Below are positions 1-11,144 of a stretch of 64,000 bases of DNA, piece by piece; within the stretch, counting starts at the first letter, position 1; the number at the start of each line of letters is the position of its first letter. The position numbers and the translations under genes are program-made. The notes under the pieces were generated by a model. The model made no database searches. It saw only the letters and a program-made list of their open reading frames with translations, and was not told the origin of the DNA. Origin of the DNA: Owenia fusiformis (Eukaryota > Annelida > Polychaeta > Sabellida > Oweniidae); the NCBI GenBank assembly GCA_903813345.2, contig CAIIXF020000012.1, positions 11,824,932 through 11,888,931 of the forward strand, written 5' to 3'.

Positions 1-498
1 AGAAGCAGCATCAAGTTCTATACACCCTTAGGTAAATCAAAACAGGATACAATATAGGACATTCATGAAGCTTATGGGAAGGACAATATATCTACCCCTG
101 GCATGTATCGTCCGTTCTGCTATTTCAAAGAGGGTATGAACCCAGACAGGGCGGGGTGACCAAAAGCTGTAACTTCCCATAGTCGGATTGATGCAATAAA
201 AGAAATATTGAATGAATTCCTATCAGAAACATTACAGACATGACTGATTCAAGTGTTGGTCATGAAAACCATGTTATTCATAAATATTTAGAAATGACAT
301 TGATGTGGGACAAATTGGCCGCGGTGCTTAAGCAATTGACTGACGAGCAATATTCACATTTTAAGTCATTTTGAAACTTTTTGTCGTGCAGACCTGATCC
401 ACCACTTACCACCTTACTAAACCCAGCACCACCTTCCTGTTAGAGCACATTCATGTAACTTTCACACTATATCAGTATAATTACAAGACTATTGCAAG
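1..498 (+). other. Probable 5' leader of the LINE
   Basis: These 498 bases precede the ORF1 ATG and contain no long reading frame in any direction. By position they are the 5' UTR and internal promoter of the retrotransposon. The border with host DNA was not found and may lie upstream of the window. Confidence 0.45.
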
Positions 499-1704
499 AT
501 GGCCGAAAGTGGTGGTTGTGTTTTAGGGAGCTCCCAAAATATTGTTACCTTGGATGTATTGGAAACAAATATCAGAACAATATTGGATACATGTGATTCT
601 GTACCAAAAAGTACAGTAGTGGAGAATCTTATATACGAAATCGATAATGAAGAGGACCTAAAATCTGCCAGAGAAAGATTATTCTCTTTGTCTAAGAGAA
701 AACTAAAGGAACAGTATATAGCCCTATATGAAATAAAAGATGAGGAATATAGGCAGCCAGATTTGAAACTAGTGAATAGAACTGGAGATGGAAAGATGGC
801 TAATATTGCTGTGGATATCTATGATATGTTTACATATATATCAGATAACTGTGATAATGATGATTTCCCCAAAACTATATTATCTAGTAAAAGTCTGTCA
901 ACATTGCCAAGTTTGAAGGATGATATTATGAAGCCTCTCAGATCAAAGGTCACGGAATTATACGCTAAACTAGCAATGGCTATGAATACTATTGTTGAAC
1001 TAAAAGATAAAATGGATAAGATTGAGGAGAAACACAATGAAGAAATGGATGATATGAGACAACAGATGGAATCTATACAGCGAACTTTGTTGAAAGGGCC
1101 AACACTACAAGTAGGTAGCCCTATTTCTTCACCTTCAATACCTGACCTCAATGAACCACAAAGGACCTTAAATGCGCTAATTAACCCTAATATTGTTAGC
1201 ACTCCAAAAGTTATTTCAACTTATAATACTTCGTTTGGCAGAGGCCGAGGTCGTAGAGATGCCCTAACAATAACAAAGCTCATTTTGAACTCAGATACAA
1301 ACAACTCAGTGGTGCCTGTTAGTGGACAGTTTGACAATGGAGTTATCAGCCATGCAAGCGGAAAAACCAAAACAGTGTCAAAAACTGTGCCAGGTCAAAG
1401 TGTACAGTGTGATCCTAATACAGTCAAACCTGTTGTGGTTGAGCAGGAAAATCCTGAATCCAAATGTGATGAAAATGATAAAACACTTGAAAATGATGAA
1501 TCCATATGTGACATGTATGACACAATCAGCACCAATGGAAAAACATGGGCACAAATAATAAATGAGCATGATGACAAGGAACCAAAACAAAACACCCGTA
1601 TGAGTACAACATGGGAAACAGCACAGACACGAAAACAAAAACTTCGATCGAGGAGACAATCTAAACCTGAAAAAAAAGCCACAGTTAAAAGGTGTAAAAC
1701 ATGA
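499..1704 (+). CDS. LINE ORF1 protein, N-terminal and coiled-coil part
   Basis: A 401-codon frame starting with ATG. The first 120 residues are acidic and unrecognised. Residues about 150-198 form a heptad-like, Lys/Glu-rich coiled coil with many Leu, Met and Ile, as expected of a LINE ORF1 protein that multimerises on RNA. An Arg/Gly patch (GRGRGRR) follows near residue 250, and the C-terminus is Lys/Arg-rich. The frame ends at a TGA only 13 nt before the frame that carries the next conserved block. An A8 run at about 1670-1677 is the likely slippage point, either as a mutation or as a programmed shift. In an intact element this protein would package LINE RNA. Family assignment rests on context and architecture. 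Confidence 0.75.
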   Translation: MAESGGCVLGSSQNIVTLDVLETNIRTILDTCDSVPKSTVVENLIYEIDNEEDLKSARERLFSLSKRKLKEQYIALYEIKDEEYRQPDLKLVNRTGDGKMANIAVDIYDMFTYISDNCDNDDFPKTILSSKSLSTLPSLKDDIMKPLRSKVTELYAKLAMAMNTIVELKDKMDKIEEKHNEEMDDMRQQMESIQRTLLKGPTLQVGSPISSPSIPDLNEPQRTLNALINPNIVSTPKVISTYNTSFGRGRGRRDALTITKLILNSDTNNSVVPVSGQFDNGVISHASGKTKTVSKTVPGQSVQCDPNTVKPVVVEQENPESKCDENDKTLENDESICDMYDTISTNGKTWAQIINEHDDKEPKQNTRMSTTWETAQTRKQKLRSRRQSKPEKKATVKRCKT

Positions 1705-1717
1705 GCAATCAATACAT

Positions 1718-2080
1718 ATGTACGTCGACAATGTTGCTGTAAGTAATGATGTGACACCTGACATAGCAATGGGCCTAGTAAAGCAGCACCTGATCGACAA
1801 CGGTATTCGAGTGATGAGATGTAACATTATTCGAAAAAAGATGTTCGACGATAGCATTGGGGTGAAAGTAGTAGTACCGTTATTGTCAATTGTAGAAATG
1901 AAAGATCCTTATTTTTGGCCCGATTCAAACATTCAGTGTCGAGAATGGCAGCGATATCCATCACGTTCTAATAATAAAGACAAAGGACAACATCAGACTC
2001 GCTACACCAGACTAGTTACACCACCCCGCTTTGACAGTAACGGATGGGACAGGCGTTATGGAAATGATAATGTTGATTAG
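1718..2080 (+). CDS. LINE ORF1 C-terminal block, shifted frame
   Basis: A 120-codon frame that stays open upstream of its first ATG, through at least 1682. It therefore probably continues ORF1 after a one-base shift. It begins with a YVDNV strand of RRM-like character and contains VKVVVP followed by FWPDSNIQCREW. An aromatic-Trp-Pro then Cys-Arg-x-Trp pattern recurs at the C-terminus of many invertebrate LINE ORF1 proteins. It lies directly before ORF2. Whether a fused product is made depends on frameshifting at the A-run. Confidence 0.6.
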   Translation: MYVDNVAVSNDVTPDIAMGLVKQHLIDNGIRVMRCNIIRKKMFDDSIGVKVVVPLLSIVEMKDPYFWPDSNIQCREWQRYPSRSNNKDKGQHQTRYTRLVTPPRFDSNGWDRRYGNDNVD

Positions 2081-2112
2081 CTACATGTTAATGTTGAATT
2101 TATACATACAAA

Positions 2113-2778
2113 ATGATGACTATCACTTACATAATTATTCTATCGATGAGTCTGTCCATTATAGGGTATAATGTAAATGGCATTAGAACTGGAGAGAACT
2201 ATGTTCGATATTTAATGCAAAGTGCTGATGTAATTGCTTTGTCTGAACACATGCTATTTCCAGATAATGCAAATGATCTTAAAATGATTAACAGTGAATT
2301 TGAAGTTTTACCCATGTGCAGTAGTGAACTAAACCCTATGCATAAAGGCATGATTTTTGGTCAAGGGGGAGTTGCTATTGGGTACAGAAAAACTCTTAAA
2401 AATGTATCGCATATTAAGATGAAAACTGATAGAATAGTAGGTATATCTATTGGCATTAATACAATTAATCTGCATATATTATCTGTTTATTTACCCCAAC
2501 CACAGTGTCGGAGTCAATGTTTCGATAGTGTATTAGAACAATTGCATGAAATAGTACAAACACTTTCTGCTACTGGTAATATTGTCATTATAGGTGATAT
2601 GAATGGATGCCTAGGGAATCTTGCTGGGACAAGAGGCAGTGATCATATAGCATCTCCCAATGGTAAAAAGTTGTTTAAATTTTCACAGGAAAATTCATTA
2701 ACATGTGTTGATATGTTAAACGTTACTACAGGTCCAAGATATACTTTTGTCTTAATAAAGATGATCATAGGGGCATAA
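2113..2778 (+). pseudogene. LINE ORF2 endonuclease domain, truncated
   Basis: A 221-codon frame matching the exonuclease-endonuclease-phosphatase fold of LINE ORF2. Visible blocks in order are the YNVNGIR strand, SEH with the metal-binding Glu, GGVAIGYRK, a VYLPQP loop, IIGDMN (the usual GDxN) and GPRYTF. The block should continue into the Ser...Asp-His strand, but instead the frame shifts and stops. Catalytic Asn, Glu and Asp-x-Asn are present, but the final SDH-type motif has been removed by the deletion. This domain normally nicks target DNA to prime reverse transcription. Confidence 0.82.
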
Positions 2779-4544
2779 CATTGATGATACAGTTTAGTAA
2801 GTTGTTTGAAAGATTATTACTTATGCGCTCTATGCAAAACATGCGAGTAAAGGATATACATGAACTTCAAGGTGGTAATAAACTACACTGTTCGTGTTTA
2901 CAAACATCTGTCACTCTCCGAGAGACAATTGCCTACAATCTTGAAAGAGGGGGGAAGTGTTACGTTACAGCAGTGGACGTGAGGAAAGCGTTCGATTCTG
3001 TCTGGATACAGGGTCTCATGTATATTCTTTACAAGCAGGGTATACATGGAAAAATGTGGAGAATTATCAATATATGGTATAATAATTACAGATGTGTCAT
3101 CAGAATAGGAGATAAATTATCACAACCATTTAATGTATTACAGGGAGTCCATCAGGGCGGGGTCCTGTCGATGTACCTCTATATGCGATTCACATCTGGC
3201 CTATTGGAGGATCTAGCTGCTTCTGGACTAGGAGCTGGAATTGGGGACTTGAAGCTTACATGCCCAGCATATGCTGATGACATGACCCTGGTAGCTATAG
3301 ATGCTAATAACATGCAAAAATTGCTGAATATTATATTTAACCATAGTAAAAAATGGAGATATAGGTACCACCCAAATAAAACACAAGTTCTTTACTTCCC
3401 ACCCACCAATACTCATGAAACACAAAAGCCTAAGGAACTAACACTATCAGGGACTGTATTGGAAATAACCAATGTGTGTAAACATGTTGGAGTCGACTTG
3501 TCATCAACTGGAGATAATACACCATATGTCAATGAAAAATGTAGGACTGGACGCATGACAATGAATGCAGGGATTGGACTAGTATCCATGGACACTGTAA
3601 GGTATAATCCCCTCACTGCATCAAACATATATTGGAGTATTGTAGTGCCATCAGTGACATATGGAGTAGAAGCGATTGTTCTGACTGAAAAAGAAATGAA
3701 TATCTATGAAAACACACATATTAAAATAGCGAAACAACTGCAGGGTCTTCCTATTAATACGGCAAACAGTGCATGTTTAGCACCATTAGGGTGGAATAAT
3801 ATTACAACTATAATCATACAAAGAAAGCTCATGTTTTTATGGCAGTTACTCATGTTACCAGTGGATGTAGTCTATAAGAAAATTGCCATCATAAGAGTGT
3901 GTCAATGGGTGAACAGCACGCTTACCCACAAAAAGAACAATTGTCATTCTCCTATCTGGGATATTCTTAACATAGCTGAAAGGTTCAACTTAATAGATCA
4001 TGTAATGCAATGGCTTTTCTATGGAGTATCTGTCTCGAAATCACAGTGGAAAAGTATTGTTAAGGATGTGTTGCACAGACATGAGTTGGAAAAATGGAGG
4101 TCTAGTTGTATGATGTACAGGTCTCTCAGTACGTTCAGAAATGTTGTTAAGGTTATCAAACCCATTAAGTGGTGGATATTGGCAAAAAATGACCCATACC
4201 TAATTAGACCATGTATAACCCTGGTGAGACTTTTGTGTGGAAACTCATCACTCATTTGCGAAAAATATAAAGATAGTGAGACATGTCCACTTTGTCATAG
4301 GGCAGTGCAGACACTGCAACACTTATTATTTCACTGCCAGGCAGTTGAGCATTTAAGTCATCAATTAAACAATATTATTGAGAACAGTAACCTATATGGC
4401 ACTGATTTAGAAAAGATAAGACTTATCCTGGACAGTAGTCAGTTTGGAGATAGGGACTGTCTATTAATATTGAGGACAATACATGCTATTTATGAAATGC
4501 ACAGGGATGCATTAAAGCAATTATCAAACCCAGGGGGCATATAA
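2757..4544 (+). pseudogene. LINE ORF2 reverse transcriptase, N-terminally deleted
   Basis: The frame is open from the deletion junction (DHRGITL just before 2784, the usual start of the RT fingers) to the stop at 4544, with no internal stop. Counting from 2781, the RT motifs are VDVRKAFDSVW (65-75), QGVHQGGVLS (121-130) and AYADD (163-167), so all catalytic Asp residues are present. Near residue 500 a C-terminal zinc-knuckle-like segment reads CPLC...H...HC. The linker between endonuclease and RT is missing, so this copy is probably not autonomous. Its clean frame suggests recent copying in trans or a very recent deletion. Confidence 0.85.
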
Positions 4545-4685
4545 TTACATGTTCTGTACACCACCACCAACCTTTACTATCACTGTAAAATTGTAATATT
4601 ATTTTATTTTACTTAATATATACCAGTATGTATTTGTATGATCAATTTATGGTCCAAATAAAGAAACATAAACATAAACATAATA
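4545..4685 (+). other. LINE 3' UTR and repeat tail
   Basis: A short AT-rich 3' UTR containing an AATAAA-like stretch near 4658, followed by tandem AAACAT repeats up to about 4684. Tails of short tandem repeats instead of poly(A) are known in several invertebrate LINE clades. Host sequence is assumed to begin just after. Confidence 0.6.
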
Positions 4686-6094
4686 CTCAAAAATGCCCCC
4701 TGGGAAAATTAGTCAGATATATGAAAAAATGTTTATCAGTACTTATTGAACGCCCTGTAGTTGTTCTATCTAGTTTTAGAGAGCACCAGCACCACGTAAT
4801 CAATCGCGTGTGAGTTGTGACGTTACTTGTACATGCGTGGTATTTCAAATATACAACTTGGTCTTCGCTAGAACTACTGTCAAGTACTTGTTACCTAGCA
4901 CATCTACATCCTTTCATAGTTTTGATGAATCCTTTGCTTCATAGATGGCAGTCAAGTATTGATAGCTAGATAAATATATAATCGTAAACAAGCATCTTTC
5001 CACGGCCACAGTAACATTCATATTGAAGAAACGTCGGTCAATGTCGTAAATAGACCGTGGAAGGTTGCAGCTAAATACGTCAATTCTGTTCACACACACA
5101 CTTCTAGCTAAACCAACGTTTTGAAGAATGCACTGAGACAACGAGCTTGGTGTGATAGCTATTTTTGCTAATTCATTCATAAGCAGTCTTTATCCCGTCT
5201 ACACAACCTATCTCACGGCCTTATCACACAAAATTAGTTCTCGACCATTCTTTTCACCCCTAGAAAAAATCCGGCTGAATCTGGCTGCAGGCGGAAATAT
5301 GTTTAGAATGATTTGCTTCGCCGTTCATAAACAGTCTTCAAAACGTGGAGGCCCTACACATTTAATTATGTTCATGAAGTTCATAATTATAAATAAGAGT
5401 CAAATGGTTCGTAAGTACGCCCCAATCCGTTCATTCGTATGTATAGTTTAAACCCGTTTTCGAGAACGTAGTGGGAACTAGTTTGGACGTGATAGTAGGG
5501 TTAGGATCACATCCAGCCAATTTGCGAACGTTCCGGGTATTACGTTCGCCCTTGCATAAGCCATGAATTTCAATAATATATCTATAGATAGATAGAGATG
5601 CATAATACATTTATACAATTATTTACATAATTAAAAAAATTAGATTTATACTATAACGAGAACAGTTTGGACACAAGTGTGAATACTTTATAGTGATAGG
5701 ATAATATTTCATGAAATAATTTTACAGTGATTTTACCCCTTCCTCTGATCGTATAATATTAAATTACCTTACAGTAAAGATCACACAAAATGTCAAAAAA
5801 AGAATTAAAATTAATTCCACATTGCACTTTTATGAACATTTCAATCTCAAGTATATTATAAATACAGTTTAGCGAGTAATGAGAATTTCATGATCACTCC
5901 TCGTTTGAATTCTGCGTATCTCGAGGGAGAGAGGGAAATGTATATCTAAAGCCAACCACACAGAACAGATATTTCACGTAATGAGGTTCTAATAGGTACA
6001 TTATTATAATTAAATTCATAGATCCTATGGAAAGTCCTCCAAAGTTCATTGACCCTACATTGATACAAAATCGATGATTTGATTGTCATGTTGT
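4686..6094. other. Intergenic, no gene recognised
   Basis: AT-rich sequence without a supported gene. A short hairpin with 8-bp arms (GCGAACGT and its complement) lies at about 5522-5549. Short open frames here show no family features. The part nearest 6095 is the probable 3' UTR of the GPCR gene on the minus strand; no clear AATAAA was found in it. Confidence 0.4.
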
Positions 6095-7336
6095 TCACAT
6101 GGTCTGGCTCACATCAGATGCGGACAATACTGATCTTGATGTCGAAAGTGATGTTCGGGAGTCCTTTAGCATGTTCCTTCTCCGTCTTGATCCGCAGAAC
6201 ACGTCCACCAGCGAAGAGCGAAACTTCTTACCACTTACACAGTAAAGAATAAAATTGATGGCGTTGTTTGTATACATCAGACAGAAGACTATCACACTAT
6301 ACATATGCGACTTAACACGGTCGTAGGATGCTTCTTCTTTTGGATCAACATTCAACCTATCCAAAAGAAAAAACACAACAACTGGCCCCGTAAGGATGAG
6401 AAAAGTTATCGACAGGCAAATCAGCATGATCGTAAGAGAGCGTGTTTGGTTATCAGATGACGACGAACTGGATACAGCCTGCATGGTTTGTCTGCGACGT
6501 TGTGAGGCCCTAATAATTACGACAACAATCGTAATATTCGAAATCATAAGTAGAGTAAATGGGAGGAAAGAAGCAAAAACCGCATCGATCCAAAACCAAT
6601 ATTCTGTGTGAAATGTTTCCAAACCTTCAACGATGTAGCAATTGCTCTCATAAACGACCTCATTGTCAATGATCACGGCGAAATAGCCGACAGTAAACAG
6701 GTAGTGTCCGTTGATAAGGATAAGTGTGATTAGGATACACAGCGACACAATAACTGCCCGTATCCTCGTGCACACCAACTTGGCCCGTAGCGGCATATAC
6801 ACTGTGATAACGCGGTCCACGCTAAGTGCAACCAACAACCAGGCGGAGAAATCCAGCAGGGTATAAATTGCCACATGATGTATCTTGCAGACCCATTCAT
6901 GTAACTCACGTATATCTATGTCCCATAAACTTATAACCCAAACTCTCCCACCTCCCAATATCAATGCGAATGAATCAGATATCGCCAATGCTATGAGGTA
7001 AACGCTTGGTGGATTCAAGAACATACTTGAACAACGTAATACTACTATCGACGTCACATTGCCAACAAGCCCGACGATGATGATACCAAACAACACATAC
7101 GTGTTAAGGATATCTGCAATTTTGAACTCGATATATTCTTCATAGTCTTCATACATGTAGTCATACATAGTTTCTGTTATCTCTGTTCCTGGTTCGAATG
7201 TAGCATTCACGGCATTAATAGTTGCAGAAACGTTGTAAATGCCGCGCTGTGTGACATCATCTGATATTGTGTCAGACGCTACGGTGCTTTTATACGACAT
7301 ACTTGAAAAAGCCATGCTAGTGTTTGTAAAAAACAT
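6095..7336 (-). CDS. Class A (rhodopsin-type) peptide-like GPCR, intronless
   Basis: A 413-residue protein in one exon. I start at the ATG at 7336; the open frame extends four codons further but only to a TTG. The N-tail has sequons at Asn5, 35 and 44 and a Tyr/Asp/Glu-rich stretch (about 56-70). Seven hydrophobic spans lie near 79-101, 110-132, 151-176, 194-215, 247-276, 299-325 and 344-367. Cys150 and Cys233 are the expected TM3-ECL2 disulfide. The DRY motif reads DRV (174-176) and TM7 ends NNAINFILYC in place of NPxxY. ICL3 is Arg- and Ser-rich, and the tail has many Ser/Thr. It resembles invertebrate neuropeptide receptors of the FMRFamide/TRH-like group. The ligand is unknown. Confidence 0.85.
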   Translation of the reverse strand: MFFTNTSMAFSSMSYKSTVASDTISDDVTQRGIYNVSATINAVNATFEPGTEITETMYDYMYEDYEEYIEFKIADILNTYVLFGIIIVGLVGNVTSIVVLRCSSMFLNPPSVYLIALAISDSFALILGGGRVWVISLWDIDIRELHEWVCKIHHVAIYTLLDFSAWLLVALSVDRVITVYMPLRAKLVCTRIRAVIVSLCILITLILINGHYLFTVGYFAVIIDNEVVYESNCYIVEGLETFHTEYWFWIDAVFASFLPFTLLMISNITIVVVIIRASQRRRQTMQAVSSSSSSDNQTRSLTIMLICLSITFLILTGPVVVFFLLDRLNVDPKEEASYDRVKSHMYSVIVFCLMYTNNAINFILYCVSGKKFRSSLVDVFCGSRRRRNMLKDSRTSLSTSRSVLSASDVSQTM

Positions 7337-8159
7337 GATTGTCTCCAAATAAGAGTTGTGTTTAAGAATGATGTTTTGTCTGCCCTAGGGGTTTCTTCCA
7401 GCTTACATCTCTTGCGATAATTAATCTAAATATCAGTCAACTAGCCACATAGGCTACCCAATGTCCACTAAAATGAACTCCACGGCACTTTTGAGATAGA
7501 ATGATCTCAGATGTTCTGAGATCTGGTTTTCTGGTGGTTAATTAACAATAGAAAGCCTAATGTATTCATTTTGGGGTGTACATTGGTAAATCACACATAC
7601 TCATAACAATTATTACAAACAACATTGATTTCTAAATGGATGCTTAAGAATTTGTACAAATACAAAATTACTATTAAATCATTTGTAATAAGTACAGTAG
7701 GTATGTACTTATTATCTTATCAATATGTATACGGTCAGACTTAAGATGGTTATAATTAATCGTGGGGTAATTAACCCCGGTTATGTTTACCTTAATATTA
7801 GTTGGAAACATTTTAGATTAATTTTCAGAACAAACACAGCAAATTTCAATACACGATTAACTCACAACTTAAAACTAATAACTTCATCATTTACTTTGCA
7901 GCATCCATTGTATACTTTCCATTTACTTTGTTTACTGGCGTACTTACCGCAATTCGTATCAACGTTTGATATATACAAAACGTTTATCACTAATTTCAAA
8001 TGGTGTCCTCGGGTCTTACCTTGCTTGTTTACTTTTTTTGGTGAAATGCTTCCAAAATCTAGAAAAATAAAGGCATTGTGACCTTTTTTTTATTTTCAAT
8101 GGAACTAATTTGACATAATTAATCATTTACTTTCTGAATATCACCCAGCTATTCTCATC
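7337..8159. other. GPCR upstream region, no gene recognised
   Basis: AT-rich upstream flank of the receptor gene, containing its 5' UTR and promoter by position. A small hairpin of AGATCTCAGA type lies at about 7497-7535. A 118-codon open frame at 7725-8081 is low-complexity and shows no domain. Confidence 0.35.
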
Positions 8160-9510
8160 GTGGGCCAATAAAAACGTCCATATTTTTATTTTTGTAATAT
8201 CTTCGCTGGTATGGTAGAAATATCCAACAATTATATATCACTTGAAAGATACTTCCATTTCTAACAAGATGAGGTATGATTCATAAAATATGAATGGTTA
8301 TTGGTGACTCCATGATAATTTCCATATCATGGGATAGTAATCGTCGAAAACAACATTTTGCTATATGTTTTGAGCTGCATTGCTTAATCAACACTTTTAG
8401 GCTTCAACATATGACGAAAAGATATTGGAGTTGAGGTTTATTGTTTTTGAATCATTTTGTAGCTCTAAAGTTATCATGGAACCTATTTTTATGTAGTGTT
8501 AGTTTGTTATATAAAGTAAGATTGTTAGATAAATTGATATTTGCTTCAAACATGTTTTGCATAGAAACTCTGTCGAAATTTTGCCATAATCCTTGATATG
8601 GAATACATTTCCATAATGTCCTCTTCTTGTGTCTATTATTGCATTGTTTACCATTCAGAGTGTCAGTTAAGTTAAGTTATATAAGTACAACATCATTATT
8701 CATCAGTTCATGATAATTTGAGCTCATAATATACATTATTTTCATTTTTTCATTTCATTTGAGTTACATATCTCACACAGACACCATAGGGCATATATGT
8801 GTGGTAGGATAATGTAACTTGATATCCTAAGGTAGAAACAGGTCCCCGTTTTAATCTGACAGGAGCTGGTATCTTTACCCTTGCTAGAACCATAGACAGT
8901 TCAAGCCAGCACAGGCCTTTTATCGAGTTAGTATCACTCTAGTAATGAACTTCTCTGGTGTATTAGTTAGCATGAGCTGGCTCCTGTCGCCGCAAGCTGG
9001 GATTGAACCCAGGATCTTGGCATCAGAAGTCCAGAGTGCTAACCTTTACACCACAGAACCGAAGACTATCTCCAAAATATCTTGAAATGAGTAAATATGT
9101 ATTCAGCTATTTGATGCAGATTTCTCCAGGTAACGTAGGCTATAATATTACAAATACCTATCAAAAACAACTCAATAATTTTGTATTTGTAAATTAATTT
9201 GCTTTCATTTGATACATAAATCAACAATTTTGACATTCTGTAATTAGACTTATATCCCCAAAGCTGACATAGGGGTTATATCTGTCTGGTCAGTTTTTAG
9301 CATTCTGTCTTCAGCAATCGGTAAATCATGATTTTGACCCCCTGTGGTAATCAACACGTTATTTTAAAACAAATACTCATTTATGTGAAGTAAATTATAT
9401 ATCATTTTGTTGGAAATCGAATTGACTTTCCAATGATCTATGATCTTAACATTTGTCTGTAATATTAAAAATGTTGTAGCAAAACAAAAATATGGACGTT
9501 TTTGGCCCAC
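8160..9510. mobile_element. Non-autonomous TIR DNA element, about 1.35 kb
   Basis: The left end begins GTGGGCCAATAAAAACGTCC and the right end is its near-exact inverse (GTGGGCCAAAAACGTCCATA on the minus strand). The terminal inverted repeats are about 27-30 bp, with weaker similarity running further in. No transposase frame is present. No clear target duplication was found. The interior carries a tRNA-derived SINE head at 8990-9060. Confidence 0.65.
8990..9060 (-). mobile_element. tRNA-Gln-like SINE head (or tRNA pseudogene)
   Basis: Read on the minus strand from 9060, the sequence follows a tRNA-Gln. A 5' GGTTCTG leads into an A box (TGGTGTAAAGG). The anticodon arm TCTGG is followed by a CTG-type loop with one extra base, and then comes a perfect B box (GGTTCAATCC) in a CTGGG/CCCAG T-arm. 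The 3' acceptor strand does not pair with the 5' end; instead about 130 bp of unrelated body follows, including an ACCAGCTCCTGTC block near 8858. That fits a tRNA-derived SINE with pol III promoter boxes better than a working tRNA. Confidence 0.62.
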
Positions 9511-10920
9511 CTTGTACACTATATATAGTGTTTTTATCGAATTTGTTATGTATGGCCGATTTGCATTGTCTTATATATGAAATTTTCTCGGTAAGAGTAG
9601 CAGATCAGTTGTTTAGGCTCTGTACTAAGGAATATTTATAACATTTTTTCATAATAAAAAATAAACATCCTATAGATGTCTACGTTGTGGTTTTTTTCAA
9701 TCTGTCACTGAATTCCATGTAACTTCAAAAGATGACTGTTGGATTTACCCTTTGCATTTGTTCGACTACGCTTCTAAAAGAAAGCTTCGTCGGTGGTTTA
9801 TAACTAGACTCTGCGAGCAGGGTAGTTGCACTAAACGGTAGCATTAGACTAGCAAGCTGGTAAGTAGTCATCAGAGACAAAAAATAATTTCTTGAAACCA
9901 CTTAGTTGGGTTTAGTGTCTGTCCATACATTCATTCTTACCTGCAGATATACTAAGTATATTCGTTAGGGAGTAGCTTTTGCCATGTCCACCCCTCCCCA
10001 ATCTGCGGATATTGAACCCTTAGAAATGGCTTGAGTAATTGGGATAACCCCTTAACGTCAAAAATCCCCACAGCGTGTTTGATAAAAAGGTGAACCGCCT
10101 CACAACGTCGCACTCGTAAGTGCAATACTATCTCGAGACATGATATATTAATTTGATATGTTTATATATAGTATCTCCGTCCTCAGTCCGCCAAAAGGAA
10201 TAAAAAGTAAGGTATCTCCCTACTGATATGAAACGGATTTGCCAAAATTAATAACTACAGTAGTATGTACAATGTTTTCAAAAAAATGTCAATTGAAATG
10301 CAAATGCAGTTGCATGCAAAAGTGCAGCTGTAATATAGCCGTGCGTACATGTAGCTCACAAGTTATGAAGGTAATGATTCTGAAGACATCAAATTAAAGC
10401 ATTAATTTAAAGCAAGACATCAATCACGTACAGTTTGTTAACGTCGCACCTGTAATTACAGAAGCTTTGATCGTGTTTCAGATAATATGTTTTACAGTAC
10501 AAAACCAAAGCTCGCTCTGTCCTGTTACATCCTATTTTTGTTTGTGCAACTCTGTGATCATGTCTCTTATGGATGTTTCATTCCAGATAAATCGAGATGT
10601 AACGAATAAGGTAGATCTAAAAACAAACACCCGGTGTGAAAGAAAGTATGGTCCCCTGAGGATTATGGTCCCCTTTCCTTACGGCCCTTACTGGCCCTGA
10701 CTGTGTATAAATAATAATGAAAATAATTGTAATTAGGTCACCATATAAATCAATAGAGAGTAGGACCAAATTTAATATGACCACCTACCCTTTTACACCG
10801 GGTCACAACAAATACTTTTATACGCCATTTATTCTATAATACATGGAATACATTACATAAAATGAGTTTCTAATTATCAAGAATATAGCTTATTTGTGAT
10901 ATTATGAAATTATGACTGTT
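9511..10920. other. Intergenic, no gene recognised
   Basis: AT-rich sequence downstream of the TIR element. No frame with family features and no clear repeat structure was seen. Confidence 0.35.
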
Positions 10921-11144
10921 TTTTGTAGTCGAATTGTATACTTGAATTTCTAGCCATTACATGCGTACATATGTTAGCGCATAAGTATTCGGACTTTGCA
11001 TGCACTATCCTTAACTTTTATAAACTTTTTTTTTGTAGTCGAATTGTATACTTGAATTTCTAGCCATTACATGCGTACATATGTTAGCGCATAAGTATTC
11101 GGACTTTACATGCACTATCCTTATTGTAAGAACTTTTATAAACC
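10921..11144 (+). repeat. Recent 110-bp tandem duplication
   Basis: Two adjacent copies (from 10921 and 11031) share about 100 bp with a single substitution. They begin TTTTGTAGTCGAATTG and end at TGCACTATCCTTA. The second copy carries a 7-bp insertion near its end. The near identity implies a recent event or an assembly duplicate. Confidence 0.85.

Larger units (their letters stand above)
1..4685 (+). mobile_element. Non-LTR retrotransposon (LINE), internally deleted
   Basis: The element reads 5' leader, ORF1, apurinic-type endonuclease, reverse transcriptase, then a short 3' UTR ending in a hexamer repeat (three AAACAT units near 4665). The coding frames contain almost no stops, so the copy looks young. 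Two lesions are visible: a frameshift between the two parts of ORF1 (near 1670-1710) and an in-place deletion joining the endonuclease to the RT near 2755. The 5' end may lie before position 1, so I could not look for a target-site duplication. The clade (CR1/L2-like versus I/Nimb-like) cannot be assigned by eye. No RNase H domain was recognised. Confidence 0.88.

Noticed and set aside
819-1857. Minus-strand frames of 124-159 codons over LINE ORF1
   Set aside because: They are shadows of the sense ORF1, with low-complexity Cys/Phe/Ser composition and no family features.
5152-5451. A 99-codon plus frame next to the GPCR
   Set aside because: No motif and no signal; the length is within chance for this composition.
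8990-9060. A working tRNA-Gln gene
   Set aside because: The acceptor stem does not pair and the anticodon loop has an extra base; a SINE or pseudogene fits better.
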